DNA of 64,000 nucleotides from Mycolicibacterium austroafricanum. Its GTDB lineage: Bacteria > Actinomycetota > Actinomycetes > Mycobacteriales > Mycobacteriaceae. Position 1 is the stretch's first letter. Each line of letters opens with the position of its first letter. Below the pieces are notes generated by a model. It saw only the letters and a program-made list of their open reading frames with translations, had not been told where the DNA came from and did not search any database. The stretch is taken from positions 364,911-428,910 of the forward strand of contig NZ_HG964452.1 in NCBI RefSeq assembly GCF_000612725.1, read 5' to 3'. The translations under genes and the position numbers were made by a program. This document shows positions 7,482 to 15,412 of the stretch, piece after piece.

Positions 7482-8733
7482 ATTTTGATACCTGCATGAA
7501 ATGCGTTCCCGCCGATAGCTGGAGTACGGCGAACGTATGCCGCAGGTCGTGGAGCCGTACGCCCCGAACGGCGGGCGCATCCTTCGTCGCGGGGCGGCTC
7601 GCGGGTAGACCGACCGCCTCCAGGGCGGGCTTGAGGATCGTGTCGTAGAAGGTTCCGAGCGCGAGCGGCTGCGACCAGTCGAGCGGTACCGCGTACCTCT
7701 CCCCCGCTGCTCGGTATCCGCCCCCGTTCTTCCGCGACGGCCAGAGGGGTGCGGTCGGCTCGTTCGCGCGCGGGTGGACCTCCGCGAGGTAGTCGGCCAT
7801 CCGCCGAGCAAGCCAGGGCGGTAACGGCATGGTTCGGCGGCTGCGCTTGCTCTTCGGGGTGCCGACGACCCAGACGCCGTTCTTTCGGTCCTTTGTCCGC
7901 GCGACCCGTACCGCGCACGTCGGCCCCGGCCCAAACAGAAGGTCACCGACCTCCAGCCCTGCGGCCTCAGCGGCCCGTAGGCCTGTGTACGCGAGGAACT
8001 CAACCAGAAGCCCGTACACCGGGTACGCGGGGAGAGCTGGGCCGTCGTAGCCCGCAGGCGGGTATCCCGCGACCGCCGCGCTCAGCGCGCCCACCTCTGC
8101 CGCCGTGAGCGGGTGGTGTTCGAACTCGGCGTGGTCCCCGGTCGCGCGGCTCGCAGAGAAATCCACTCGGTCCGCCGGGTTCGCGTCGAGCGCGCCGTGT
8201 TGAACGGCGTAACGGAGTACCCGCCGCACCACGTCCCAGATGTGTTTCACGGTTCCGGGAGTGACCGCCTTTCGGTCGCCCTGGCGGGACTGCTTACGCA
8301 CCAACCCAGTCAGCAGCTTCTCCAAGTGGGCCGGCGTCACTGCCGCGACCGCGAGACTGCCTAGCTCGCCAAGCACATACGTGTGCAGTTGGCGTTCGTA
8401 CTCATCTACCGTGCGCTGCTTGACCTTGCCGCTAGCGACTCGAACGGCTTGCGCGTCGAGCCAGGCCCGCGCGTAGAACCCAAAGGGCTGCTCCCCCTTC
8501 GCCCGCTGCTCGGCCAGGGCGCTGGTGCCCGCGTAGGTGTGCTTCGCGGCGTTGAGTTCGTCGCGCCGCGCCTCTGCTGCGTCGCGCGTCGGGTAGGTCT
8601 CACGCCGTGCTCGCGTGGCCCCTGTTGGTAGGCCGAACTCGTCGCGAACGGCTTCACGCCAGACGACCGCGTACGTCTTGACGACCTTGCCGTTTCGGCG
8701 CTGCTTGGTTCCGTGGGCGCGTACGTATGCCAT
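7482..8733 (-). pseudogene. 5' part of element B tyrosine integrase, disrupted by ISL3 IS
   Basis: Starts MAYVRAHGTKQRRNGKVVK after a good ribosome binding site (aggag). It contains the arm-binding and core-binding domains (RTVDEYERQLHTYVLGELG) and the first catalytic residues: Arg in AYTGLRAAEAAG, and His and Arg in LHDLRHTF. The frame runs into the IS at 7481 and ends at 7426, giving a 435-residue product without the catalytic Tyr. The product should be inactive unless the IS excises precisely. The rest of the gene lies at 5860-6017. Confidence 0.92.
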
Positions 8734-8741
8734 TGCCGCTC

Positions 8742-8951
8742 CTAGCCTTCCCAGCGGTTACCGGTCACGGCCCGCAGTTCCTCAGTCGTGTATTCGTTCC
8801 TCTCGCCGCCGTCGAACTCGACAACGTGGACCATGTCGCCGCCGTCGTTGTAGCTGCGGACTACGCGGCCTTCCTGCCGGTTTCGCGGGTCACCGGGTAG
8901 AGCAACGCGCACAGCGGCCCCGCGCGAGTAATAGCAGTACTCCGCGCTCAT
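8742..8951 (-). CDS. Small hypothetical protein (SH3-like, 69 aa)
   Basis: MSAEYCYYSRGAAVRVALPGDPRNRQEGRVVRSYNDG... is 69 residues long and rich in beta-type sequence (VRVALPGD, GRVVRSYND, MVHVVEFDGGERNEY). This resembles the short KOW/SH3-like barrels found in small phage proteins. Its ATG overlaps the upstream stop (ATGA) and it ends 8 bp before the integrase ATG. Function unknown. Confidence 0.55.
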   Translation of the reverse strand: MSAEYCYYSRGAAVRVALPGDPRNRQEGRVVRSYNDGGDMVHVVEFDGGERNEYTTEELRAVTGNRWEG

Positions 8952-9229
8952 CCGAGCCGCCGTAACCGGCGCATGTACGCCTGGCTGCGCTTCGACTGGT
9001 CGCCGCCTTGGTTCCGCCAAGACCGACGTCGTCGCTTCGGTGGCTTCTTCGGCGCGCTTTGCTGTCGGGCAGGCTTGACGAGGCCACAGCCAAGGCGGGC
9101 TGCTGCTTCTTCGGGGTTGTCCTTCGCCCACCGCCAGTACGCAGCTGCGCAAACCTCTTTCATCTCCTCTTCGGTGAGTTGTACGGTCACGCTGACTTCT
9201 CCATTTCGGTTCATAATTGCTTGGGGCAT
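8948..9229 (-). CDS. Small basic hypothetical protein (93 aa)
   Basis: 93 residues. The N-terminal part has VSVTVQLTEEEMKEVCAAAYWRWAKDNPEEAAARLG and the C-terminal third is strongly basic (KKPPKRRRRSWRNQGGDQSKRS), suggesting nucleic-acid binding. It begins 15 bp after the serine recombinase stop and overlaps the next gene by ATGA. A start at 9214 (MNRNGEV) is also possible; neither has a clear ribosome binding site. No family recognised. Confidence 0.5.
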   Translation of the reverse strand: MPQAIMNRNGEVSVTVQLTEEEMKEVCAAAYWRWAKDNPEEAAARLGCGLVKPARQQSAPKKPPKRRRRSWRNQGGDQSKRSQAYMRRLRRLG

Positions 9230-9244
9230 ATGCAGGTAGATTGC

Positions 9245-9904
9245 TCACGCCGCCTCGTCCCATCGCCGTAGTACCGCACGTACGGTGCTGTAGTGCCAAC
9301 GGTTTCCGCCTGGGGCAGGGATGCCTTCACTCGTCAGCCGCGTCGCGATCGCCTTGGCGCCGAGCTTGTTGCGTTGGTTCATGCGAACGATCAGCCGCAC
9401 CACGTCATCTGGTATGACGCTTTCATTTCCGAGCTTCTTGCCTTCGCGCTTGGCACGGGCCAGCCCAGCTTTCGTGCGCTCGCTGATACGCTCGCGCTCT
9501 TCTTCGGCGAAGGCAAGCTTGATCGTCAGCTCAAGCTTGCTGATGGCGTCGGTATCTTCGCCTTTCGTGGTGACGATGCGCCATCCTTCGGCCTGAGCCT
9601 CGCGCTGAAGGGTCAGCCCGTCGTATGCATCGCGAGTAGCGCGGTCAAAGTCTTTCAGCACCAGCACATCCGCTAGTCCCGCCTTGATTGCCGCCACTGC
9701 GGCCGCTCGCCCATAGAGGCGGTCAGTCCTGCGCCCGCTCATGACATCGGGAATGACTGTCAGCAACTCAATATCGTTGTCTGCGCAGTACTTCTCGATG
9801 GCGTCAGACTGAGCTCTGAGTCCATATCCGTTCTCGCCTTGGGCCTTTGAGCTGACGCGGATGTAGCCGATCGCTCGGACTCTTCGACTTCCATTGTTGG
9901 CCAT
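9245..9904 (-). CDS. Serine recombinase (resolvase/invertase family)
   Basis: 219 residues. The catalytic domain begins AIGYIRVSSKAQGENGYGLRAQ, with the nucleophilic Ser in the IRVSS motif. It continues through VLVLKDFDRATRD and the long helix LTIKLAFAEEERERISERTKAGLARAKREGK, and ends in a helix-turn-helix (GAKAIATRLTSEGIPAPGGNRWHYSTVRAVL). The length fits small resolvases and invertases, not large phage integrases (about 450 residues or more). It sits upstream of the small genes and the broken tyrosine integrase. It may resolve multimers or invert a segment; no inverted crossover site was identified. Confidence 0.88.
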   Translation of the reverse strand: MANNGSRRVRAIGYIRVSSKAQGENGYGLRAQSDAIEKYCADNDIELLTVIPDVMSGRRTDRLYGRAAAVAAIKAGLADVLVLKDFDRATRDAYDGLTLQREAQAEGWRIVTTKGEDTDAISKLELTIKLAFAEEERERISERTKAGLARAKREGKKLGNESVIPDDVVRLIVRMNQRNKLGAKAIATRLTSEGIPAPGGNRWHYSTVRAVLRRWDEAA

Positions 9905-10122
9905 GGGTTCTCCTCTGTTCGGGGTTCAGTCGTTCGTAATGACCGTTACGAACGACCCGACCCCTTCCTACGCCAGTCACCAGCGCTGCACGACCCGCTG
10001 AGCAGCGCTTTCGCGCTGGCCGTTCATTCGTGTTCTGCCTTGCGAATTAGGCCCCGCCGGTCGCCGATACCAGGGCGACGGGTCGACAAGCCAGTGCCCC
10101 CAGGAGGCCTGCGTATGGGTGT

Positions 10123-10797
10123 TCACCGCTGGCGCCGGTCGCGGAGGTCGGCCACTGCGTCCTCAAGGGTCTGAAGGCCGGTACCGGGCGGGCCGCTAGG
10201 CGGCTCGTCGGCGAAATGCGGTCTCGGGGTCGGGCCGTCGCCCCGGTCGGCGGGTACGGGGCCGCGAGCGGAACCATGAGCGGGGTCGGCGGGGTAATCC
10301 TCGACTAGCTCGGCGTCCACGACCTCCATGGGTTCCTCGGGGGCGGCCAGGGCGCGTGGTTCGGGTGCCAGCCCGCGACGGGCGCGGGATTCCTCACGGC
10401 TGATGGTCGCGATGCCGCCGAGGTTGTGGAGCAGTTCCTCGTAGGGTTTGGTTGTGCCTGCGGCAGAAAGCTCGAGTGCTTGCTTGGCCGAGATGCCCGC
10501 GCGGTCGAGTGCATCACGGATTGCCGCCAGTTTCACATGTTCGGACTCTGAGTCTGTCGCAATATTCAGCAGTTCTTTGGCCATGCGGTCGGCTGCTTCC
10601 TCAAGGCGTTGCCGCGCTTTTGCTTTCACCTGTGGGGCCTTCGCGCCGTGGTAGTCGCACACATTCGTTCCACGGCGGGCGGGGTTGTGGCATCTATCGC
10701 CGTTCTTCTTGTGCGCCTCGCACCGTCGCCCACGACTGGTTGCCCACCATTCGTCACTCCATTTGTCGTTGGGTCCTGATGCCGATAGGTCACTCAT
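10123..10797 (-). CDS. Phage-associated CCCH zinc-motif protein (terminase-small-subunit-like?)
   Basis: 224 residues. Residues 26-51 carry C-x8-C-x10-C-x2-H (RCEAHKKNGDRCHNPARRG, then CDYHG), a small zinc motif common next to packaging or replication genes of actinobacterial phages and islands. A helical basic region follows (APQVKAKARQRLEEAADRMAKELL), with a Pro/Asp-rich tail. A role as a small terminase-like or DNA-binding protein is suggested only by this context. It lies directly downstream of the repeat cluster at 10896-11055. Confidence 0.5.
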   Translation of the reverse strand: MSDLSASGPNDKWSDEWWATSRGRRCEAHKKNGDRCHNPARRGTNVCDYHGAKAPQVKAKARQRLEEAADRMAKELLNIATDSESEHVKLAAIRDALDRAGISAKQALELSAAGTTKPYEELLHNLGGIATISREESRARRGLAPEPRALAAPEEPMEVVDAELVEDYPADPAHGSARGPVPADRGDGPTPRPHFADEPPSGPPGTGLQTLEDAVADLRDRRQR

Positions 10798-10895
10798 GGG
10801 GTTGTCCTCTCATCGATGGAACTGGTTCCAAAGCAATGCAATTGCAGTGGTTCAGGGGCATGCCTGGGACGGCCAAGGCGGCTGGTCCATCTCGT

Positions 10896-11055
10896 GGGGG
10901 GGTACCGGGGGTACGCGTACCCCCCATCGCCCGCGACTCGGCGCTCCGGGGGCCTAACCCGCGATTCAGGAAATTGAGATGACCAGGTTTTTTAGGAAGA
11001 CCGTTTTCACGCGCTCTCGCACGGCGGGGGGTACGTCGTACCCCTCGTACCCCCC
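10896..11055. other. Candidate replication origin: GGGGGTAC repeat clusters flanking a more AT-rich stretch
   Basis: The octamer GGGGGTAC or its complement occurs at least five times, with one shorter copy. One group is at 10896-10905, 10907-10914 and 10917-10924, including the 18-bp palindrome GGGGGTACGCGTACCCCC at 10907-10924. The other is at 11026-11034, 11038-11044 and 11047-11055. Between them lies a stretch with locally higher A+T (about 10965-11010, containing ggttttttagg). It sits just after the 3' end of the primase-helicase gene. Two iteron sets around an AT-richer core downstream of rep is the organisation described for staphylococcal pathogenicity islands. Confidence 0.5.
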
Positions 11056-11067
11056 GTAGACGGCCGC

Positions 11068-13473
11068 TCATCGCCCGTCCTTTATGTGGACGGCTCGGGC
11101 GTTGCCACCCTTACCGGGAATGGGTTGCAGCTCCACATCGCCGACGTCGATCAATCGCTCCAGCGCCGGGTCGAAAAGCCTCTTGTCACGCCCAAAGTCG
11201 CGGCGCATCGCGGCCTTCGACTGATCGTTATTGGCTCGCAGCAACTTCCGAATGCGCTCGGCGACACGACCAATTGCGGCGTCTTCCGCCTTGGCCAGGA
11301 CTTCCGCCTTGGCTACCTCGCGTACCGCGTCCTGGCGTCCACGTTCCTGGTTCGCGGCGGTCGACTTGGATCTCAGCGCGGCTTGGACGTCACGCCTTGT
11401 CTCGGTTGATACACCCATCACAAGGCCGGCCAGATCCCAGTCTTCCTCGGAAACTTTGTCCGTGCGCCCGTTGATCCACATGAGTGCCACCGCGAGCTTC
11501 AATCTCGCTAGCATCGCGTGGGAGTCGAGCGCATGCGAAGCCGACACCTCGCCACGCAGTTTCGCGCGCTGCTCCTGCCGGACCTTCTCGGCGACAGTTA
11601 GCGGCAAAGCCAACACGTGAAACGCCGACTTCTCAACGGGCACATCAAGCATGTAGGGGTCGACTTCGCCAAACTTCAGCTGAATACCGTCCTCCGCAGA
11701 CCCGTACGCAATCGCACTAGCGGGCTCGGGAGCTGCGGCAGCCGGCCACGCGGGTAGCCGCAACGGGTCGGGTTCCGCGTCAGGCTCCTCGGGCGCGTCC
11801 GCGTCCGTCGTCGGCAACCAGATGAACCTTTGGGGCGTTCCACCGTCCTTGTCGTCCAGCAGAGCCCTCGCGCGACCGGGCTGGACGCCGACGATCATCG
11901 TCATCCGGTAGCGGTGCTCCATGATCACAACAGCCTTCTCGGCGTTCGCGTAGCCGAAGCCGAGCCGCTCCCCCATCCATGCCTTACGCAGTTCAGGCAT
12001 CAGCGTCGAGCCGCTGCGGCCTGCTAGTGCTGCGAAGGTGTCGACTTCGCCGACTGTGAACATCACTGCATTACGCAGATTGATCTGCTCGGCCTTTTGC
12101 TTGTAGGCGTACTGCTTAGGTATCCCCTCGCCACTACCCGGCGTCGCGACAAACACGTCGGTCTCACTCACCACGAAGTCTGCTGCGGCTGCTTCCGAGG
12201 TGTTCTTACCGAAGCCCGAAGGGGCGACCAACGCGACGAACAGATTCACGCTGGCGAACGACCCCACCGTGGGCGGCAGAACCACGTGAGGCGGAATCGT
12301 CGCAATCGCGCGAGCCAGAACCGCACCGAGCATCGACCACGGCCCGACAGACCGCGCCCTCGCGAACTGCCGCAACCGCGTAAGTTCAGGCCGCGAAGTC
12401 CAGAAACTCTCAAGCTCCGCAGCTGTCGGCAGGCTGTCATTCCGATGGGCACGGTTGATGTCAGCCTGCGCGGCACCCCATCGCATCACCCGCGCGAACT
12501 CGCCGCTGCGTTGCGCCAGACGAGTGCGACCGTCGCCCTCACCGAACGCATCGAAGTACGCAGTCCGCAACGCATCGACAAGCTCGCGCGCCGAGTAGCA
12601 GCCAGCCATCCCCTCCGACAGCGCCCACGGCGCAACCTTCACCAGAGTTTCGTAGCGGCTCGCGCCGTCCTCGACCGCGGTGCGAAAGTTCTTGACCGGG
12701 CCGTCCACGACGTGCGAGCATCCATCGCGTCCACAACCCTCGCCAGTATGGGCGTCAAGGAACGCACTCAGTTCGACATCAGTGAGTGGGTCAGCGGTTT
12801 CGCCCGCCTCCGACAGGCAGTCCCGCAGAACATCGGGCATCGGCGGCAACGGCCCCGTCTTTCGTGGCCTGTACTCGCCGTCTTTAGTCTCCGCGTCGGG
12901 GTGTGGAGTCGGGGCCGCAATGATCACACCGTTTCTGCCACGGAACTGACCCCATCGAGTGAACGCCCCGGCGCTGTTGCCGTATGTGTCCGGCTCGCAG
13001 GCGAACATGTAGTGCGCGCGGGCATCCTTTCCACAACCCGGTCGGCGCGTCGCCTGTATCGCGCCAGACTGCAAGGCAGCCCAAAGTTCGTCGGGCATAT
13101 CTGCAGGCCTGTCATTGAGGTCTTCGTCGAGGTCGAACACACCCGCACCAGACCGCCCACAATGGAGGGCAATCCCATAGTGCGGGTTCGCAGTCCACCA
13201 CCGACGTATCTGCTCGGGGTCTCGGCTCGAATGTTCTTGCCACTTGCCACCGACAACGCTGCCCGGATTCTTCACGTTCGCAGGGTCTGTCGGCAGCACG
13301 TACCAACCCGCTTCCGCGTAGGCCAGGGCGGCTTCCAACAACGACAGACCGCTCACATCAGGCAGACATAGACCGTTGTCCTCGTTCTCGAAGTAGACCC
13401 GCAGTAGTCCGCCACCGATGTCAACGAATCTGTCCCGCAGCGGCTTTCGCGTCGCCTTTTCCTGGCGTAGCAT
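11068..13473 (-). CDS. Primase-polymerase/helicase replication protein (Prim-Pol + DUF3987)
   Basis: 801 residues. The N-terminal ~200 residues match the bifunctional primase/polymerase fold (ALAYAEAGWYVLPTDP, GIALHCGRSGAGVFDLD with the metal-binding DxD, and RAHYMFA). The C-terminal half is a DUF3987-like ATPase with a P-loop variant APSGFGKNTS (Lys at about 423, Asn where Ser or Thr is usual). Such fusions initiate replication of plasmids and phage satellites. It is the largest gene of element B, and the repeat cluster just beyond its stop is a likely origin. Confidence 0.82.
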   Translation of the reverse strand: MLRQEKATRKPLRDRFVDIGGGLLRVYFENEDNGLCLPDVSGLSLLEAALAYAEAGWYVLPTDPANVKNPGSVVGGKWQEHSSRDPEQIRRWWTANPHYGIALHCGRSGAGVFDLDEDLNDRPADMPDELWAALQSGAIQATRRPGCGKDARAHYMFACEPDTYGNSAGAFTRWGQFRGRNGVIIAAPTPHPDAETKDGEYRPRKTGPLPPMPDVLRDCLSEAGETADPLTDVELSAFLDAHTGEGCGRDGCSHVVDGPVKNFRTAVEDGASRYETLVKVAPWALSEGMAGCYSARELVDALRTAYFDAFGEGDGRTRLAQRSGEFARVMRWGAAQADINRAHRNDSLPTAAELESFWTSRPELTRLRQFARARSVGPWSMLGAVLARAIATIPPHVVLPPTVGSFASVNLFVALVAPSGFGKNTSEAAAADFVVSETDVFVATPGSGEGIPKQYAYKQKAEQINLRNAVMFTVGEVDTFAALAGRSGSTLMPELRKAWMGERLGFGYANAEKAVVIMEHRYRMTMIVGVQPGRARALLDDKDGGTPQRFIWLPTTDADAPEEPDAEPDPLRLPAWPAAAAPEPASAIAYGSAEDGIQLKFGEVDPYMLDVPVEKSAFHVLALPLTVAEKVRQEQRAKLRGEVSASHALDSHAMLARLKLAVALMWINGRTDKVSEEDWDLAGLVMGVSTETRRDVQAALRSKSTAANQERGRQDAVREVAKAEVLAKAEDAAIGRVAERIRKLLRANNDQSKAAMRRDFGRDKRLFDPALERLIDVGDVELQPIPGKGGNARAVHIKDGR

Positions 13474-13541
13474 TCGGCTCGTCCTAACGTCTCAGGCATC
13501 GAAGTGGACACGCTCCCGGCCTGCCCAGCCGGGAGCACACT

Positions 13542-13778
13542 TCACCGAAAGGCATTGGCCTCGGGTGCGCGATATACGCCAGATTGCTTGCGGGACTTCA
13601 CCCAATCCAGGCCGTCGCGCTTGCTGAAGTAGTTGCCGTTACCCAGCCGCGTCGGCTGGATCTCCCTCCGCTTGACGGCCTCCTTCACGGAGCGCCGCGT
13701 AACGGGTAGGTCCAGATCCAAATACAGGTACTCGTACAAGTCCTGTTCGGTCAGATTGGGTCGATCCAGGTCATCCAT
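13542..13778 (-). CDS. Small winged-helix DNA-binding protein
   Basis: 78 residues from MDDLDRPNLTEQDLYEYLYL, chosen because ggagg lies 5 nt upstream; an upstream in-frame start at 13805 lacks this. The sequence DLPVTRRSVKEAVKRREIQPTRLGNGNYFSKRDGLDWVKSRK has the helix-turn-helix plus wing pattern of excisionase-type proteins. It is the gene immediately upstream of the replication protein and may regulate it or act as excisionase. Confidence 0.6.
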   Translation of the reverse strand: MDDLDRPNLTEQDLYEYLYLDLDLPVTRRSVKEAVKRREIQPTRLGNGNYFSKRDGLDWVKSRKQSGVYRAPEANAFR

Positions 13779-14183
13779 TTCTTCCTCCAACACGAAAAAC
13801 GGCACGTACCTGAGACCACCGCAAGATCACGGTTATCTCTGGTACGCGCCGACAGAACTATTTGCGCACATGTCGAAAGCGCTAGCGGCCCGGTCTCGGT
13901 CTACCGTCCGCCATATTCAATTCTTCTCGGCGGTTCGCCGCCGAGCGTTACCCCGATCTTACCCGTTCCGCGCTCGTCGCGCTCTTACGTAACTCGACTG
14001 AATCTGGGCGATACGAAACGATTTCGGCTCTCAGTTGCCCTAAGAACGTTTGGCACCTTCGCCGGGTATGGGGATACACGGCCATTCTTCGGCGAAACCT
14101 TCTGCGAGACCCGACCTAGCCGGTCGCTCTCGACCCGCGCGGCATATCGCCGTCGTCGCCATGAGCCGGTCAGGTGGGGCCAT
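13779..14183. other. Gene-free 405-bp region with UUCG hairpin
   Basis: No supported ORF. It contains a perfect 8-bp hairpin, ctcggcgg-ttcg-ccgccgag, at 13926-13945 with a UUCG tetraloop but no U tract, and the palindrome ttacgtaa near 13986. It probably carries the end of the transcript from 14184-14906 and the promoter of the replication genes. An ORF at 13985-14242 is mostly antisense-like low-complexity Arg-rich sequence and was not called. Confidence 0.4.
13926..13945. terminator. GC hairpin with UUCG tetraloop
   Basis: An 8-bp perfect stem (ctcggcgg and ccgccgag) closed by ttcg, an unusually stable RNA tetraloop. It lies about 240 bp beyond the stop of the leftward gene at 14184. There is no U-run on either side, so it may be a U-less mycobacterial terminator or simply an RNA structural element. 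Confidence 0.35.
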
Positions 14184-14906
14184 CTACGCGCGGTCGGGCG
14201 GGACTCGCGGCGGGACCGGCGAGCCGGGGTCAATCCGCGCACCGGGCGGCAAAGTCGACTGGGCTTGCAGAACGCTGATCTGAAAGTTGGTGTCCGCGAG
14301 CAGGCCGGCCACGTCCTCGCACACCCGGCAGCACCGAAACAGCAGGAGGAACTGACCGCGTCGAACCGGCATCAGGCGCGTAGTCCCAGCACCAAGGTCC
14401 TCCGCGTGGGCCGTACACCCCTTGGCCACGTTGATCGTGCACCGGAGCTCGGCGTCCGCGCCGCCCCCGTACGAGTGGTAGTCGTCGATCATCGCGAAGA
14501 ACTGCAGCATGCCGCTGAAGTAGTCAGGGCCGCGAACCTGACGAGTCCGCGCGTTCGACTGGCTGCGGCAGGCGATCAAAACGGATGTGCTCCCCGGCGC
14601 CCAAATGAACACCGCCTCGGCGGGTGGGTTATCTAGGTCGACAGTGTCGTAGTGATCGTGCGTGTCGAACCTGATGCGATCTTCGGCTAGGCCCGCGCGC
14701 AGCTCCGCCATGGCTTCGTTGGCACGGTCCCACATCGCGGGCGACCACACCGGGTCAAACAGGGCCGCGTTGTCCCGGCCGTGCGCCTTGGCGCTGATCG
14801 CCTCGGACGCCAGCATCGCCATCACCGTCGTATTCAAGGCGGGGTCCATCGGCGGGCGGTCAATGCCGTATTTGGCGGTGAGCGTTGCCCGGCGTGCGTC
14901 GTCCAT
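14184..14906 (-). CDS. Hypothetical protein of element B (240 aa)
   Basis: 240 residues after a good ribosome binding site (gagaggaaag). A helical N-terminal half (MDDARRATLTAKYGIDRPPM...WDRANEAMAELRAGLAED) is followed by a beta-rich half (AEAVFIWAPGSTSVLIACRSQS, YFSGMLQFFAMIDDYHSYGGG) and a Cys-containing segment (LLLFRCCRVCEDVAGLL). It ends in a Pro-rich tail. No family is recognised. It is first in order after the small DNA-binding gene at 15195 and reads towards the replication block. Confidence 0.6.
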   Translation of the reverse strand: MDDARRATLTAKYGIDRPPMDPALNTTVMAMLASEAISAKAHGRDNAALFDPVWSPAMWDRANEAMAELRAGLAEDRIRFDTHDHYDTVDLDNPPAEAVFIWAPGSTSVLIACRSQSNARTRQVRGPDYFSGMLQFFAMIDDYHSYGGGADAELRCTINVAKGCTAHAEDLGAGTTRLMPVRRGQFLLLFRCCRVCEDVAGLLADTNFQISVLQAQSTLPPGARIDPGSPVPPRVPPDRA

Positions 14907-14928
14907 TGTTCTTTCCTCTCGGTTGCGG

Positions 14929-15195
14929 TCATCCGGTCTTGCCGCCGACCTTGGTTTGCGTCATCACGAACTCGTAGAGGGCTTGTGTCGAGTAGAAGCG
15001 TCGGCCCATCAAGAGTGCGTAGCGGATCTGGCCGGTAATCGTCTTGTCATGGATCCATCGGGCCGTCGCGGGGATGCCAAGGCGCTCCCGTATCCATCGC
15101 GCGGCGGCGTCTATGCCCTCAAGATTTGGCACGGGCGACAGTTCCAAACCTGGGGGTGCTTCCGGCACCTGCGAGATCACTGGCATACGTGCCAT
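14929..15195 (-). CDS. Small winged-helix protein, element B
   Basis: 88 residues starting MARMPVISQVPEAPPG, with gagggag upstream fixing the start. The C-terminal part, IDAAARWIRERLGIPATARW then DKTITGQIRYALLMGRRFYSTQALYEFV, has the helix-turn-helix and wing of excisionase or regulator proteins. It heads the leftward gene set and diverges from the capsid-like gene, so it may control that divergent promoter. Confidence 0.6.
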   Translation of the reverse strand: MARMPVISQVPEAPPGLELSPVPNLEGIDAAARWIRERLGIPATARWIHDKTITGQIRYALLMGRRFYSTQALYEFVMTQTKVGGKTG

Positions 15196-15412
15196 TGCAC
15201 GCTCCCTCGATAGACGTCTCTGAAATACGGTCACAGAAACTAGGTTTCGACCTTTCGTCTTTACGATACCGCGAACCGACGGACGCCCGCCGACATAGCG
15301 ACGGAAGCCGACCATCGCCGTACCAAAGCCGTTTACGCCGGAATGCGCCGCCCAAATTTGGGATACCGTCCTTAGCTCGTAACGACTTTCGATCTAGGGG
15401 TAGGTGATCCAG
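15196..15412. promoter_or_regulatory. Divergent promoter region of element B
   Basis: 217 bp between the leftward winged-helix gene and the rightward capsid-like gene. It is richer in A+T than the flanks and contains several related tracts such as tctttacgataccg and gggataccgtccttagc. Start signals for both directions must lie here. No exact -10 or operator can be assigned by eye. Confidence 0.4.

Noticed and set aside
13985..14242. An 85-codon minus-strand frame upstream of the replication block
   Set aside because: It overlaps the end of the 14184-14906 gene, is Arg-rich without a ribosome binding site and looks like a chance frame.
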